From contig JAWKNL010000002.1 in NCBI GenBank assembly GCA_041391725.1, forward strand, positions 419,331 to 483,330: a DNA stretch of 64,000 nt. The letters are read 5' to 3'. This document shows positions 53,152 to 62,212 of the stretch, piece after piece. Under the pieces are notes generated by a model, which was not told the origin of the DNA, searched no databases, and was given only the letters and a program-made list of their open reading frames with translations. Made by a program: the position numbers and the translations under genes. The stretch comes from JAGQVA01 sp041391725. Its GTDB lineage: Bacteria > Bacteroidota > Bacteroidia > J057. Position 1 is the first letter of the stretch. Every line of letters begins with the position of its first letter.

Positions 53152-54150
53152 ATGCCCGCATCCCGCCGGTTGCCTGCCGAAGCTTATATCACTGGTGTGC
53201 TCGCCGGAGACAGGCTGATGCTCAGCCGGGCCATTACCCTGGTAGAAAGTCAGCTTCCCGCCGACCGCCAGCTCGCAGCTAAAGTCGTGAGCGGCTGTTT
53301 TCCAAAAGCTGGCAATGCCTTCAGAGTTGGCATTACAGGGGTTCCCGGAGTGGGAAAAAGTACATTTATAGACGGATTCGGAAATTATCTGGTCGAGCAC
53401 GGGGCCAGTGTTGCCGTTCTGGCGGTAGATCCTTCAAGCACACGCACCGGCGGCAGCATACTGGGAGATAAAACCCGGATGGAAAAACTTTCTTCAAGTA
53501 CACGCGCATATGTACGCCCCACCCCTACCTCAGGTCATGCCGGTGGCGTCGCCCGCAATACACGTGAAACAATAGTACTGTGTGAGGCCGCAGGTTATGA
53601 ATGGATTCTGGTCGAAACCGTGGGGGTCGGCCAGTCAGAAATACAGGTTGCTGAAATGGTAGATTTTTTCCTATTGTTGCTGCTGCCAAATGCAGGGGAC
53701 GAACTTCAGGGCATGAAAAGAGGGATAATGGAATTGGCCGACGGCCTGGTAATCCATAAATCAGACGGAGAAATGACGGCTTATGCCGGCAAAACCCGGG
53801 CGGCCTATTTGCAGGCACTCAGCCTTTTTCACCATGATCTGCATGGCTGGAACCCGCCGGTAATTTCCGCTTCCTCCATTACTCACACCGGATACCATGA
53901 AATAAAACAGATGCTCCATGATTACCGCGAACAGTCTTTGGCGATGGGGTTTCACCAGGAAAAAAGACATCGCCAAATAGAGTTATGGCTGGATGAAACC
54001 CTTCGTCAACGGATTATCGACAATTTTTTGAGGGATAATAACCTCAAACCACAATTGGATACACTCAGGCAGGATGTTTTGCAACAACGTATTTCGCCTT
54101 CAGAGGCAGTGGAACGGCTGTTGAAAAACAACGGGAATATAACACCTTAA
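53152..54150 (+). CDS. meaB: Methylmalonyl-CoA mutase-associated GTPase MeaB (ArgK family), 332 aa
   Basis: This G3E-family GTPase has the P-loop GVPGVGKSTFIDGFG, AVDPSSTRTGGSILGDKTRM, the switch ETVGVGQSEIQVAEMVD and the base-recognition segment NxxD-like VIHKSDGEMTAYAGK. MeaB loads and protects the adenosylcobalamin cofactor of methylmalonyl-CoA mutase. The mutase genes are not in this window. Its last 4 bp overlap the convergent ABC ATPase gene. Confidence 0.93.
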   Translation: MPASRRLPAEAYITGVLAGDRLMLSRAITLVESQLPADRQLAAKVVSGCFPKAGNAFRVGITGVPGVGKSTFIDGFGNYLVEHGASVAVLAVDPSSTRTGGSILGDKTRMEKLSSSTRAYVRPTPTSGHAGGVARNTRETIVLCEAAGYEWILVETVGVGQSEIQVAEMVDFFLLLLLPNAGDELQGMKRGIMELADGLVIHKSDGEMTAYAGKTRAAYLQALSLFHHDLHGWNPPVISASSITHTGYHEIKQMLHDYREQSLAMGFHQEKRHRQIELWLDETLRQRIIDNFLRDNNLKPQLDTLRQDVLQQRISPSEAVERLLKNNGNITP

Positions 54151-54845
54151 AAATAAACCTCTTCCATAAGGATTTTCCGAAGGTCACCTCCCCTTTCAGA
54201 GAAAACAACTTTCCCTTCCCTGATAGCCGTAACCCACACTTCCGGGTCGTCGAGCGGTTCGAGGTCATGCGTAGAGCAAATGATGGTTTTGCCCTGCACT
54301 GCCAGAGATTTCAAAAAGGAAAACAGAAAGGATTTGTTTTTGGGATCAAGCGACTGTGCAGGCTCGTCAAGTACAAGCACAGGCGTTTGCTGGATCAGCG
54401 CCCGGCCAAGCATCACCTTTTGAAGTTCGCCGCCGGATATTTCGCGGAGGTTTCTGGAGGTATAGTCTTCAAGGGTAAGTTGCCGGATGACATCCGCTAC
54501 AATCTGGTGGTCACTGGCAGAATAGTCCCCCAGCCAGTTGAGATAAGGATACCTCCCGGTGAGGAGGAAATCATACACATTTATATCAAAGGGAACATCG
54601 AGCCGCTGAGGTACAAAGGCGATGCGGTGTGCGACCCGGTTTGCAGGAGTATGGGATAACTCCTTTCCATCAAGAACAACAGAACCGGTATAGGGAAGAA
54701 GGCCGGACAGGGTGCGAAGTAACGTAGTCTTTCCACTCCCATTCAGGCCTGTGAGGTAATAAATCCCTGATCGGAACACCAGGGATATTTCATTCAGAAC
54801 TTTTCGGTGGTTGAGTGTTACACACAGATTCTGGATATCAATCAT
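54147..54845 (-). CDS. ABC transporter ATP-binding protein (iron/haem/cobalamin type), 232 aa
   Basis: Walker A GLNGSGKTTLLRTLSG, the Q-loop FVPQRLDVPFDINVYDFLLTGRYPY, the signature ISGGELQKVMLGRAL and Walker B VLVLDEPAQSLDP are all present. The Q-loop context (VYDFLLTGRYPY) is typical of ATPases of FecCD-type iron-siderophore or cobalamin importers. No permease or binding protein is encoded next to it, so the partners must be elsewhere. It follows the DUF2795 gene by 9 bp on the same strand. Confidence 0.9.
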   Translation of the reverse strand: MIDIQNLCVTLNHRKVLNEISLVFRSGIYYLTGLNGSGKTTLLRTLSGLLPYTGSVVLDGKELSHTPANRVAHRIAFVPQRLDVPFDINVYDFLLTGRYPYLNWLGDYSASDHQIVADVIRQLTLEDYTSRNLREISGGELQKVMLGRALIQQTPVLVLDEPAQSLDPKNKSFLFSFLKSLAVQGKTIICSTHDLEPLDDPEVWVTAIREGKVVFSERGGDLRKILMEEVYF

Positions 54846-54854
54846 TCCGGAAGG

Positions 54855-55076
54855 TCAGTACTCATCCTCATTAAAGAGAAAATCCTCTTTAGATGGGTAA
54901 TCAGGCCAGATCTCTTCTATACTTTCGTACATAGAATCCTCTTCGGGAAGTTCTTCCAGGTTTTCCACGACTTCCAGCGGCGCGCCTGAGCGGTTGGCGA
55001 AGTCAATCAGTTCTTCTTTGGTAGCCGGCCATGGCGCGTCTTCCAGATAAGTGGCTAATTCAAGTGTCCAGTACAT
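54855..55076 (-). CDS. DUF2795 domain protein, 73 aa
   Basis: Start at 55076 (MYWTLELATYLEDAPWPATKEEL) gives the conserved Bacteroidetes DUF2795 protein; the codons upstream to 55133 are not part of the family. The C-terminus is strongly acidic (ESIEEIWPDYPSKEDFLFNEDEY). Function is unknown; it is widely conserved and highly similar in the phylum, which argues for an essential or core role. It precedes the ABC ATPase by 9 bp. Confidence 0.88.
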   Translation of the reverse strand: MYWTLELATYLEDAPWPATKEELIDFANRSGAPLEVVENLEELPEEDSMYESIEEIWPDYPSKEDFLFNEDEY

Positions 55077-55264
55077 AGTTGGATGCCTTTTTTTAAAACG
55101 TCGCAAAAATATAATAAAATTCCACATTGTCAAGTGGAATTTGTATCGGGTTTAATTGCTACTCAACGGCAGAGCTACCGGTATTATTATTGCTAAATCT
55201 CAGGTTTTTTTATCAATCAGGGAGAAAGGTTTCAAACTGTCTTCAGGGATATGTCAATTCTGGT

Positions 55265-55272
55265 TATATTTG
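55265..55272 (+). promoter_or_regulatory. Candidate -7 box for the BatA-like gene
   Basis: TATATTTG matches TAnnTTTG and lies 31 bp before the ATG at 55303. No convincing TTG is seen at the -33 distance, so the call is weak. Confidence 0.35.
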
Positions 55273-55302
55273 CAGGAATATCATTTAGTCCTAATTCCTA
55301 CA

Positions 55303-57372
55303 ATGGCATTTTTAAACCCGGCAGCTTTATGGGGGCTCCTGGCCCTTTCGGTTCCGATCATTATCCATTTTTTTAATTTACAACGGCCCCGGCAGATTCT
55401 CTTCAGCAACGTCGCTTTTGTAAAAGAAGTCAAAAAATCGGTGGTGAGACGGGTTCGTTTTCGCCAATGGCTGCTGCTGCTCGCCCGCCTGCTGGCTATC
55501 GCAGGACTGGTGCTGGCGTTTGCCGGCCCGGTGATTGTTTCTCAAAACAACCAGCTCCTTCAGGGAAACCGCTCCATTGCCCTGGTAATTGACAACTCCT
55601 ACAGTATGACCGCTGGCAATGAGAAGGGCGAATATTTCCAGCAGGCACTTTCGCTTGTACGAAATGTCGTTCGCAGTTTCAACCGGGAAGATGAATTCCT
55701 GCTGATGACCACTTCGGACCTCAGGCTTAATTTTAATTTTTCCCGCCAGGAAGAAGCGCTCGAACAACTGAAAGACCTCTCCATCAGCCAGAATATTCAC
55801 ACCCAATCGGAAATTCTGGGTTTCCGGGATGAGATTTTTGCCCGCTCCTCCAATCAGGTAAAAGAATTGTACTTTCTCAGCGACTTCCAGGTAGCAACTG
55901 TCATGGCCGACAGCCAGTTGCTCAGTTCGGTCGATTCTGCCATGCTGATCAAATATATCCCGCTGGCCACCCGCAAACAAAAAAATGTATATATAAGCGC
56001 GCATGAAATCCTGTCCCGCATCGTGGAAAAAGAAAAACCGGTTTCCATGTCCATGGAAATTGTAAACGACGGAGAGACCGCCGTTAAGGATCTGAGTGTA
56101 AGGGTCATGCTGGAGGGAAAAGCCGTAGCTATTTCCACCAAATCTATTGACCCCGAAACCTCGTCCAACCTGATTATCTCTTTTACTCCGACAGAAAGTG
56201 GGTGGCTTTCCGGGTATATCGAACTGGATGACCCGTTGGTGGACTTTGATAACCGCAGGTATTTTAGCCTCTACGTACCTGAAAAAGAAAAAATTCTCAT
56301 TGTTGAGGGCCAGACTTCCCGGAATATCCGGCTTTTGTATGAATCACTGTTTAATCAGTTTGATACAAAATTCATCTCCTCCCGCGACATAGCTGCCGAA
56401 GATATCGCGGCCTACCGCGCCCTCGTACTGCTGGGCGTCGGCAATATCAGTACAGGTCTGGGAGACAAGCTGCAAACATTTGTTGAAGAAGGGGGTAGTA
56501 TGATGTATTTCCCTGGCGATAATATGGTGCTCCCGGGCGTGAATTCATTTTTTACTTCTATCGGCTTCGGTTCATTTGCGCCTTCGGTATCTGTCAGCAA
56601 CGGGCTGAAAGCCAGCAATGTGGATCTGGCAAACCCATTGTTTGAAGGGGTTTTTACAAAAAAACAGTCCAACCTGGAGTTTGATGCGCCTGAAGTTTTC
56701 CGGTATCACCCGGTACAACTCAACAATGCCGCCCCACATAACCGGATTCTTTCTCTTGAAAACCAGGCGCCTGTGCTGGTCGAGTCCCGTATCGGCGAAG
56801 GCGTTTTGTTTACATTTACTGTTTTCCCCGGCGATGCCTGGACTGATTTGCATGTAAAAACAGTATTTTCTCCCCTGCTTTTCCGCGCCACCCAGATCAT
56901 GAGCCAAACCCGGAATGTACAGTCAGGGCAGGAAATCGGCGCATTCAAGCCAGTCAGTATCCGCACCAATCAAAAATCGCTGATTAACCTGATTGATGCT
57001 GAAGGGCTGGCCGTACCTCCGGAGCAATATACACAGGGAGGCGCTACCACCCTGAATTTTGAAAAAATGGAAATCAGGGAAGGAAATTACCGGATTGTTC
57101 AGGACGAACAACTGCTTGAAAAAATTTCTTTCAACATTTCTGATCTGGAGTCCAAACTGGCTTTTGCTGATGTGTCAACGCTGGAAGAGATGCTCATCCA
57201 ACGGGGGCTGCCTTTCATTGAAGTGCTTCCCCCTTCTCCCGACCAGATCAGAACCCGTATTGAAGTAGAAAAAGAAGGATTCCCTCTTTGGAAATATTTT
57301 ATTATCATCGCGGTCGTTTGTCTGGCAGTGGAGGTTTTACTTCTCCTTCTGAAAGACAAACCTGTAAGTTAA
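55303..57372 (+). CDS. BatA-like membrane protein with von Willebrand factor A domain, 689 aa
   Basis: Start at 55303 (MAFLNPAALWGLLALSVPIIIHFFNLQRP) gives the aerotolerance regulator (BatA) N-terminal domain with two membrane helices (second QWLLLLARLLAIAGLVLAFAG). A VWA domain follows with a MIDAS motif DNSYS (ALVIDNSYSMTAG). The large middle part is extracytoplasmic and beta-rich (VRVMLEGKAVAISTKSI), and the C-terminal helix is IIIAVVCLAVEVLLLLL. Such proteins act as membrane-bound adaptors. A dihydroorotase-like gene begins 12 bp after the stop; this neighbour pair often occurs in Bacteroidetes. Confidence 0.9.
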   Translation: MAFLNPAALWGLLALSVPIIIHFFNLQRPRQILFSNVAFVKEVKKSVVRRVRFRQWLLLLARLLAIAGLVLAFAGPVIVSQNNQLLQGNRSIALVIDNSYSMTAGNEKGEYFQQALSLVRNVVRSFNREDEFLLMTTSDLRLNFNFSRQEEALEQLKDLSISQNIHTQSEILGFRDEIFARSSNQVKELYFLSDFQVATVMADSQLLSSVDSAMLIKYIPLATRKQKNVYISAHEILSRIVEKEKPVSMSMEIVNDGETAVKDLSVRVMLEGKAVAISTKSIDPETSSNLIISFTPTESGWLSGYIELDDPLVDFDNRRYFSLYVPEKEKILIVEGQTSRNIRLLYESLFNQFDTKFISSRDIAAEDIAAYRALVLLGVGNISTGLGDKLQTFVEEGGSMMYFPGDNMVLPGVNSFFTSIGFGSFAPSVSVSNGLKASNVDLANPLFEGVFTKKQSNLEFDAPEVFRYHPVQLNNAAPHNRILSLENQAPVLVESRIGEGVLFTFTVFPGDAWTDLHVKTVFSPLLFRATQIMSQTRNVQSGQEIGAFKPVSIRTNQKSLINLIDAEGLAVPPEQYTQGGATTLNFEKMEIREGNYRIVQDEQLLEKISFNISDLESKLAFADVSTLEEMLIQRGLPFIEVLPPSPDQIRTRIEVEKEGFPLWKYFIIIAVVCLAVEVLLLLLKDKPVS

Positions 57373-57383
57373 TTTATCTTTGT

Positions 57384-58664
57384 ATGTCTGTCATTTTCCG
57401 AGGCGTTACCATCGCAGATCCGCAATCCCCTTTTCACGGCCAGCAGGCAGATGTACTGGTCCGAGATGGCAAAATTGCCGAAATTGGCCCTGCCGGATCG
57501 CTCAAAGGATCTGCGCCGGTCGCTGATCTTCCCTCCGGTTCTTTCATTTCGCCGGGATGGGTGGATATGCTGGTGAATCTCTCTGACCCGGGTTTCGAAT
57601 GGAAAGAAACGCTGGCGCAACTGGCCCAGGCTGCACAATTTGGCGGGTTTACACAGATCGTCTGCATGCCCAATACCCAGCCGGTGATTGACAACAGTCA
57701 GATCCTCCGGTCAATTATACAGCGGATTCATGGGCTCCCTGTCGAATTCTGGCTCACCGGTGCGCTGACATCCGGCACAAAAGGCGAAGATCTGGCGGAG
57801 ATGTATGATATGGCTGTTGCCGGGGCCGTCGCCTTTGGCGACGGTAGTCATGCAGTTCAAAAACCGGGCGTTGTACTTCGGGCACTCCAATATCTCCGTG
57901 CATTTGACGGGGTCATGGTTTCTCCTGCTGATGAAAAGTCTGTCTCCGGCAGCGGTCAAATGAATGAAGGAGACGCTTCTACCCGCCTGGGTATGAAGGG
58001 AATTCCCGAAATCTCCGAAACCCTGGCTGTCGCCAGAGACCTCGAAATCTGGTCCTATACCGGAGGGCGCATCCATTTTCAGCCCCTCAGTACCTCCGCA
58101 GCCCTTTTGAAAGTGCGGGAAGCAAACGGGAAAGGTACTCTTTCCACCGGCACGGCCATCGCCTATCTCACCCTCGATGAGGACATGCTCGAAACCTATG
58201 ACCCCGTATATAAAATTTTCCCACCGCTGAGAAACCGCACCCAACAGGCATCCCTGTTGAAGGCGCTTGAAGACGGACTGATCGATACCCTGGGGTCGGG
58301 GCATCATCCACAGGGGCTGGAAGAAAAAGAAGTGGAATTTGAAACCGCTGAGCCGGGCATGCTGGGCCTCCAGACATTTTTCCCCCTTGCCTGCGAACGG
58401 CTGATCCATCAAGGCGTAATCGATCTGGCCAGATTTGTCGAACTGGTCTGTGTCAATCCCCGCAGGATTCTGGGAAAGGAAAAGGTATCGGTTGAAAAGG
58501 GTAATGTCGCTGACCTTACCGTCTTTAACCCCGAAATCAAATGGGAATTTTCTTCAGCACATATTTCTGCCCGCAGTAAAAACAGCCCCTTTATCGGAAA
58601 AACCATGACCGGCAGGGTACTGGGAACCTGCCTCAAAGGGCAATGGCAACCTTCCATGCTGTGA
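57384..58664 (+). CDS. Dihydroorotase-like amidohydrolase lacking metal ligands, 426 aa
   Basis: The overall fold and length follow PyrC class I dihydroorotases, including the end SKNSPFIGKTMTGRVLGTCLKG. The metal-binding HxH of strand 1 is replaced by Leu63-Val64-Asn65 (GWVDMLVNLSDPG). The HVST motif is QPLSTS. The catalytic DHxPH is changed to GHHPQ (DTLGSGHHPQG), losing the Asp. It is therefore probably inactive as an enzyme, perhaps a partner of aspartate carbamoyltransferase like other pseudo-dihydroorotases. Several Bacteroidetes homologues share the lost HxH. Start at 57384 lies 12 bp after the BatA-like gene. Confidence 0.82.
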   Translation: MSVIFRGVTIADPQSPFHGQQADVLVRDGKIAEIGPAGSLKGSAPVADLPSGSFISPGWVDMLVNLSDPGFEWKETLAQLAQAAQFGGFTQIVCMPNTQPVIDNSQILRSIIQRIHGLPVEFWLTGALTSGTKGEDLAEMYDMAVAGAVAFGDGSHAVQKPGVVLRALQYLRAFDGVMVSPADEKSVSGSGQMNEGDASTRLGMKGIPEISETLAVARDLEIWSYTGGRIHFQPLSTSAALLKVREANGKGTLSTGTAIAYLTLDEDMLETYDPVYKIFPPLRNRTQQASLLKALEDGLIDTLGSGHHPQGLEEKEVEFETAEPGMLGLQTFFPLACERLIHQGVIDLARFVELVCVNPRRILGKEKVSVEKGNVADLTVFNPEIKWEFSSAHISARSKNSPFIGKTMTGRVLGTCLKGQWQPSML

Positions 58665-58727
58665 TTTTCCCTCCCCTGCCCCATTTTGAAAAAGATTTTT
58701 TACCTTTGACCTCTTATTTTCCGGTGA

Positions 58728-59762
58728 ATGAAATTTAGCATACAACAAATCGCAGATATTATCGGGGCCGAAGTGAGGGGAGATGGAAATGCGGAGATTT
58801 CGGGTTTTTCCGGAATAGAAACTGCCAGGGCAGGGGAAATCACCTTCATCGCCAACCCCCGCTATGAATCTTACCTTTATACTACCCAGGCATCGGCTAT
58901 CATTGTTTCCCGAGATTTTACACTAAGAGACGAGTTTAAGGCGACATTGCTGCTGGTTGACGATCCGTATATCGCCATGACCACCCTGCAGGAGAAAGCC
59001 GCATCATTTTATAAGCAGGAAAAACAGGGTGTCGAGTCGCCGGTATTTATCTCGGAGTCTGCACAAGTGGCTGAAAATACCTATATCGGCGCCTTTGTCT
59101 ATATTGGCAATCATGTTGTGATTGAGCCGGGAGTAAAAATTTTCCCCAATTCCTATATCGGGGATAATACAATTGTCGGAGAAGGTACTTTAATTTACCC
59201 ACATGTAACGCTGTATCAGGGAACCGTCGTAGGGAAAAATTGTATTCTTCACGCGGGTTGCCGGATTGGCAGCGACGGATTTGGGTTTGCACCTCAGTCC
59301 GATGGCACATTCAGAAAAATTCCCCAGCTGGGTACAGTAACGCTGGGAGATTTTGTTGAGGTGGGGGCCAATACTTGTATTGACCGGGCGACCTTTGGTA
59401 CGACATTTATTAAAGACGGGGTAAAAATAGACAACCTGGTACAGATTGCGCATAATGTAGAAGTCGGAGAAAATACAGTAATTGCCGCTCAGGTGGGGAT
59501 TGCCGGCAGCACGCATATCGGGAACTCCTGTATGTTTGGAGGTCAGGCGGGGGTTGTCGGGCATCTGAAGATCGCAGATCGAACCATGGTTGACGCACAA
59601 TCGGGCGTCAATCGTTCCATTTCACAACCAGGTCTGGCTTTTCGCGGCAGCCCCATCCAGGTTCACAGGCAACAGCTTAAATCAGAAGTTGTGTTCCGGA
59701 AACTGGAAGAAATGTATCGGAGAATTGACGAACTGGAGAAAATATTAGCAAACAGAGACTAG
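58728..59762 (+). CDS. lpxD: UDP-3-O-acylglucosamine N-acyltransferase LpxD, 344 aa
   Basis: The N-terminal uridine-binding domain (MKFSIQQIADIIGAEVRGDG) is followed by a left-handed beta-helix of hexapeptide repeats and a C-terminal helix. The catalytic His is in VQIAHNVEVGENT; the acyl-ACP region (GGQAGVVGHL) is present. LpxD adds the second acyl chain in lipid A synthesis at the inner membrane. It is the first gene of the cluster lpxD-lpxC/fabZ-lpxA and lies 6 bp before the next gene. Confidence 0.95.
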   Translation: MKFSIQQIADIIGAEVRGDGNAEISGFSGIETARAGEITFIANPRYESYLYTTQASAIIVSRDFTLRDEFKATLLLVDDPYIAMTTLQEKAASFYKQEKQGVESPVFISESAQVAENTYIGAFVYIGNHVVIEPGVKIFPNSYIGDNTIVGEGTLIYPHVTLYQGTVVGKNCILHAGCRIGSDGFGFAPQSDGTFRKIPQLGTVTLGDFVEVGANTCIDRATFGTTFIKDGVKIDNLVQIAHNVEVGENTVIAAQVGIAGSTHIGNSCMFGGQAGVVGHLKIADRTMVDAQSGVNRSISQPGLAFRGSPIQVHRQQLKSEVVFRKLEEMYRRIDELEKILANRD

Positions 59763-59768
59763 CAGAAT

Positions 59769-61160
59769 ATGGCTGAAAAGCAACGAACGATTCAATCACC
59801 GGTTTCAATATCCGGTGTCGGACTACACACAGGCGAACAGGTTACCCTTACCTTTGTTCCCGCACCCGAAAATCATGGATATGTTTTCCAGAGGGTTGAC
59901 CTCGACAATCAGCCACTGATCAGAGCAGATGTGGATAATGTCGTTGACACCAGCAGAGGCACCACGATTGCAGAGAACGGTGCCCATATGCATACGGTAG
60001 AACACACCCTTGCCGCGCTGGCAGGCCTCCAGATCGATAATATCCTGATTCAGGTCGATGGTTCTGAGCCCCCGGCAATGGATGGAAGTTCCATTGATTT
60101 TACCCGCGCCCTTCTAAGTGCGGGTATTGTGGAACAGGAAGCCGACCGCGAGTATTTTGTCATCGACGAGCCTGTTCATTATATGGAAAATGACCGGAAA
60201 GTCGAACTGGCTGCATTGCCCAACAGCGAATTCCGTGCAACCGTGATGATCGACTTCGGGTCTGATATACTAAAAGCTCAAAGCGCATCTTTGACAGATA
60301 TAACAGATTTTCCGGAGAAGTTTGCCAACAGCCGCACCTTTTGTTTTCTGCACGAAATCGAAATGCTGCACAAAGCCGGCCTCATCCGCGGAGGATCACT
60401 TGACAGTGCCGTAGTCATCATGGACCGCGAAGTCACGCAGGAAGAACTACTGAGACTTCAGGAAATATTTAATAAACCCCAACTGGAAATCAAAGAGGGA
60501 ATTCTGAATCACTCAGGCCTTCACTACGAAAATGAACCCGCAAGGCACAAACTTCTCGACCTCCTGGGGGATCTTGCGCTCGTAGGCGCACCGATCAAAG
60601 GCCATATCATGGCTTCCAGGCCCGGCCATAAAGCCAATATTGAACTGGCCCGCAAAATAAAATCAAAACTGAAACAGAAAAGAATTGCCAGCCGGTTTCA
60701 GAAAGAAGAGAAAAAAGGGGTGATTTTCGATATCAATGCGATTCATGAAATCCTCCCCCACCGGTATCCTTTCCTTCTGGTTGATAAAATCACTGATTTT
60801 ACTGAGAATACCATCAGAGGAATAAAGAATGTAACCATCAACGAACCCTTTTTTCAGGGCCATTTTCCGGGAAATCCTATCATGCCGGGCGTCCTCCAAC
60901 TCGAAGCAATGGGCCAGGTCGGTGGTATTCTCCTGCTCAATACAATCGAAAACCCAAAATCAATATGGGTCTATTTTGTAGCAATAGACAACGTTAGATT
61001 CAAAAAACCAGTTATACCAGGAGACACGCTAGTTCTGGAATTGGAGATGACAGCACCTCGAAGAGGTATCTGCAAGATGAGCGGTAAGGCTTTTGTCGAT
61101 GGGCAACTTGTTTGCTCCGCCGATATGGTCGCCAGCGTAGTACCTAAGAATAAAATATGA
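59769..61160 (+). CDS. lpxC/fabZ: Bifunctional LpxC deacetylase/FabZ dehydratase fusion, 463 aa
   Basis: Residues 1-310 are LpxC: TIQSPVSISGVGLHTGEQVTL start, zinc ligands in HMHTVEHTLAALAGLQ and in RHKLLDLLGDL, and DGSEPPAMDGSS. It removes the acetyl group from UDP-3-O-acyl-GlcNAc, the committed step of lipid A synthesis. Residues 315-463 are FabZ: ILPHRYPFLLVDKI, catalytic GHFPGNPIMPGVLQLEAMGQ with His and Glu. It dehydrates 3-hydroxyacyl-ACP in fatty acid synthesis. This fusion is typical of Bacteroidetes. Its stop overlaps the lpxA start by 4 bp. Confidence 0.97.
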   Translation: MAEKQRTIQSPVSISGVGLHTGEQVTLTFVPAPENHGYVFQRVDLDNQPLIRADVDNVVDTSRGTTIAENGAHMHTVEHTLAALAGLQIDNILIQVDGSEPPAMDGSSIDFTRALLSAGIVEQEADREYFVIDEPVHYMENDRKVELAALPNSEFRATVMIDFGSDILKAQSASLTDITDFPEKFANSRTFCFLHEIEMLHKAGLIRGGSLDSAVVIMDREVTQEELLRLQEIFNKPQLEIKEGILNHSGLHYENEPARHKLLDLLGDLALVGAPIKGHIMASRPGHKANIELARKIKSKLKQKRIASRFQKEEKKGVIFDINAIHEILPHRYPFLLVDKITDFTENTIRGIKNVTINEPFFQGHFPGNPIMPGVLQLEAMGQVGGILLLNTIENPKSIWVYFVAIDNVRFKKPVIPGDTLVLELEMTAPRRGICKMSGKAFVDGQLVCSADMVASVVPKNKI

Positions 61161-62207
61161 TAAATCAACCTTCGAACCAAACCTACAACGCACACCCGAA
61201 AGCAAAAATTCACCCGGGCGTTTCTATTGGTTCTTTCACCACAATCTATGAAAATGTAGAAATCGGAGAAGGATCAGTCATCGGCCCCAATGTCGTCATC
61301 TATGACGGCGTAAGAATCGGCAAAAATTGCCGTATCATGGCCAATGTAACTCTCTCTGCTGATCCTTCCCACCTGGAATTCTGGAGGACCAGTCCTTCAA
61401 ATGACCTCAAACCGCTGCTCCAGATCGGCGACAATGTTCATATAGAACCTTCTTCAACTCTCCATGGCGGTATTACCGTCGGAGATGCCACCTGGATCGG
61501 GTCGAATGTAACCATCCACGACGGCGTTCGCACGGTAAAGCTGCCGGTATTTTCCCGGCGCCGTGATTCCCGCCATTCCGCAGGATTTGAAGTTTTCAGG
61601 CGAAAGAACCACGCTGGAAATCGGCGACCACACGACTATACGCGAATGCGTAACGCTCAACAGAGGCACCTCCGCTCATGGAAAAACTGTGATAGGCTCG
61701 CATGTGCTGCTCATGGCTTATGTACATGTCGCTCATGACTGCCTGATCGGGGATCACACCATCCTCGCCAATGCCGTAAATATGGGCGGGCATGTCGAAA
61801 TCGGTGAGTCTGTAGTAATCGGTGGAATGGCCGCTATACACCAGTTTGTAAAAATCGGCTGCCATGCCATGATTTCCGGCGGTTCGCTGGTGAGAAAGGA
61901 TGTCCCGCCATTTGTTAAAGCAGGAAGAAATCCGGTACAATACGAAGGGGTCAATTCTATCGGTTTGAGAAGAAGAGGATATTCCAACGAAACCATACAC
62001 GCCATTCAGGAAATTTACCGGCATATCTTCTTCTCGGGAATGAACACCTCTCAGGCCCTTGATTATGTCGAAACTCACCTGAATCCGACGGAAGAACGCG
62101 ATGAGGTCGTCACCTTTATCCGAAATGCTTCCCGCGGTATTATCCGTGGAAATAATGGTAACCGCGATCAGGAAACCCTTTCCGGGCAATTACCCGCTAA
62201 TGATTAA
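61157..62207 (+). pseudogene. lpxA: UDP-GlcNAc acyltransferase LpxA with frameshift and an extra beta-helix block
   Basis: The first 125 or so codons (61157-61530) give hexapeptide repeats. The frame then changes, and 61539-62207 gives the LpxA core: IPAIPQDLKFSGERTTLEIG, TTIRECVTLNRGT, the catalytic His region VHVAHDCLIG, GLRRRGYS and a C-terminal helical part. Repair by two single-base insertions near 61531 and 61556 gives DGVRIGKAAGIFPGAVI, as in the family. Repaired, the protein would be about 350 residues against a usual 255-265. The surplus is a second, diverged copy of the first beta-helix block (VNVTL-type end LSADPSHLEFWRTS). LpxA is normally essential, so the shift is probably a sequencing error. 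Confidence 0.85.
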
Positions 62208-62212
62208 CCCTC

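Noticed and set aside
57375..57382. TATCTTTG as a -7 box for the dihydroorotase-like gene
   Set aside because: It lies one base before the ATG, so transcription would start inside the gene, and there is no -33 box at the right distance.
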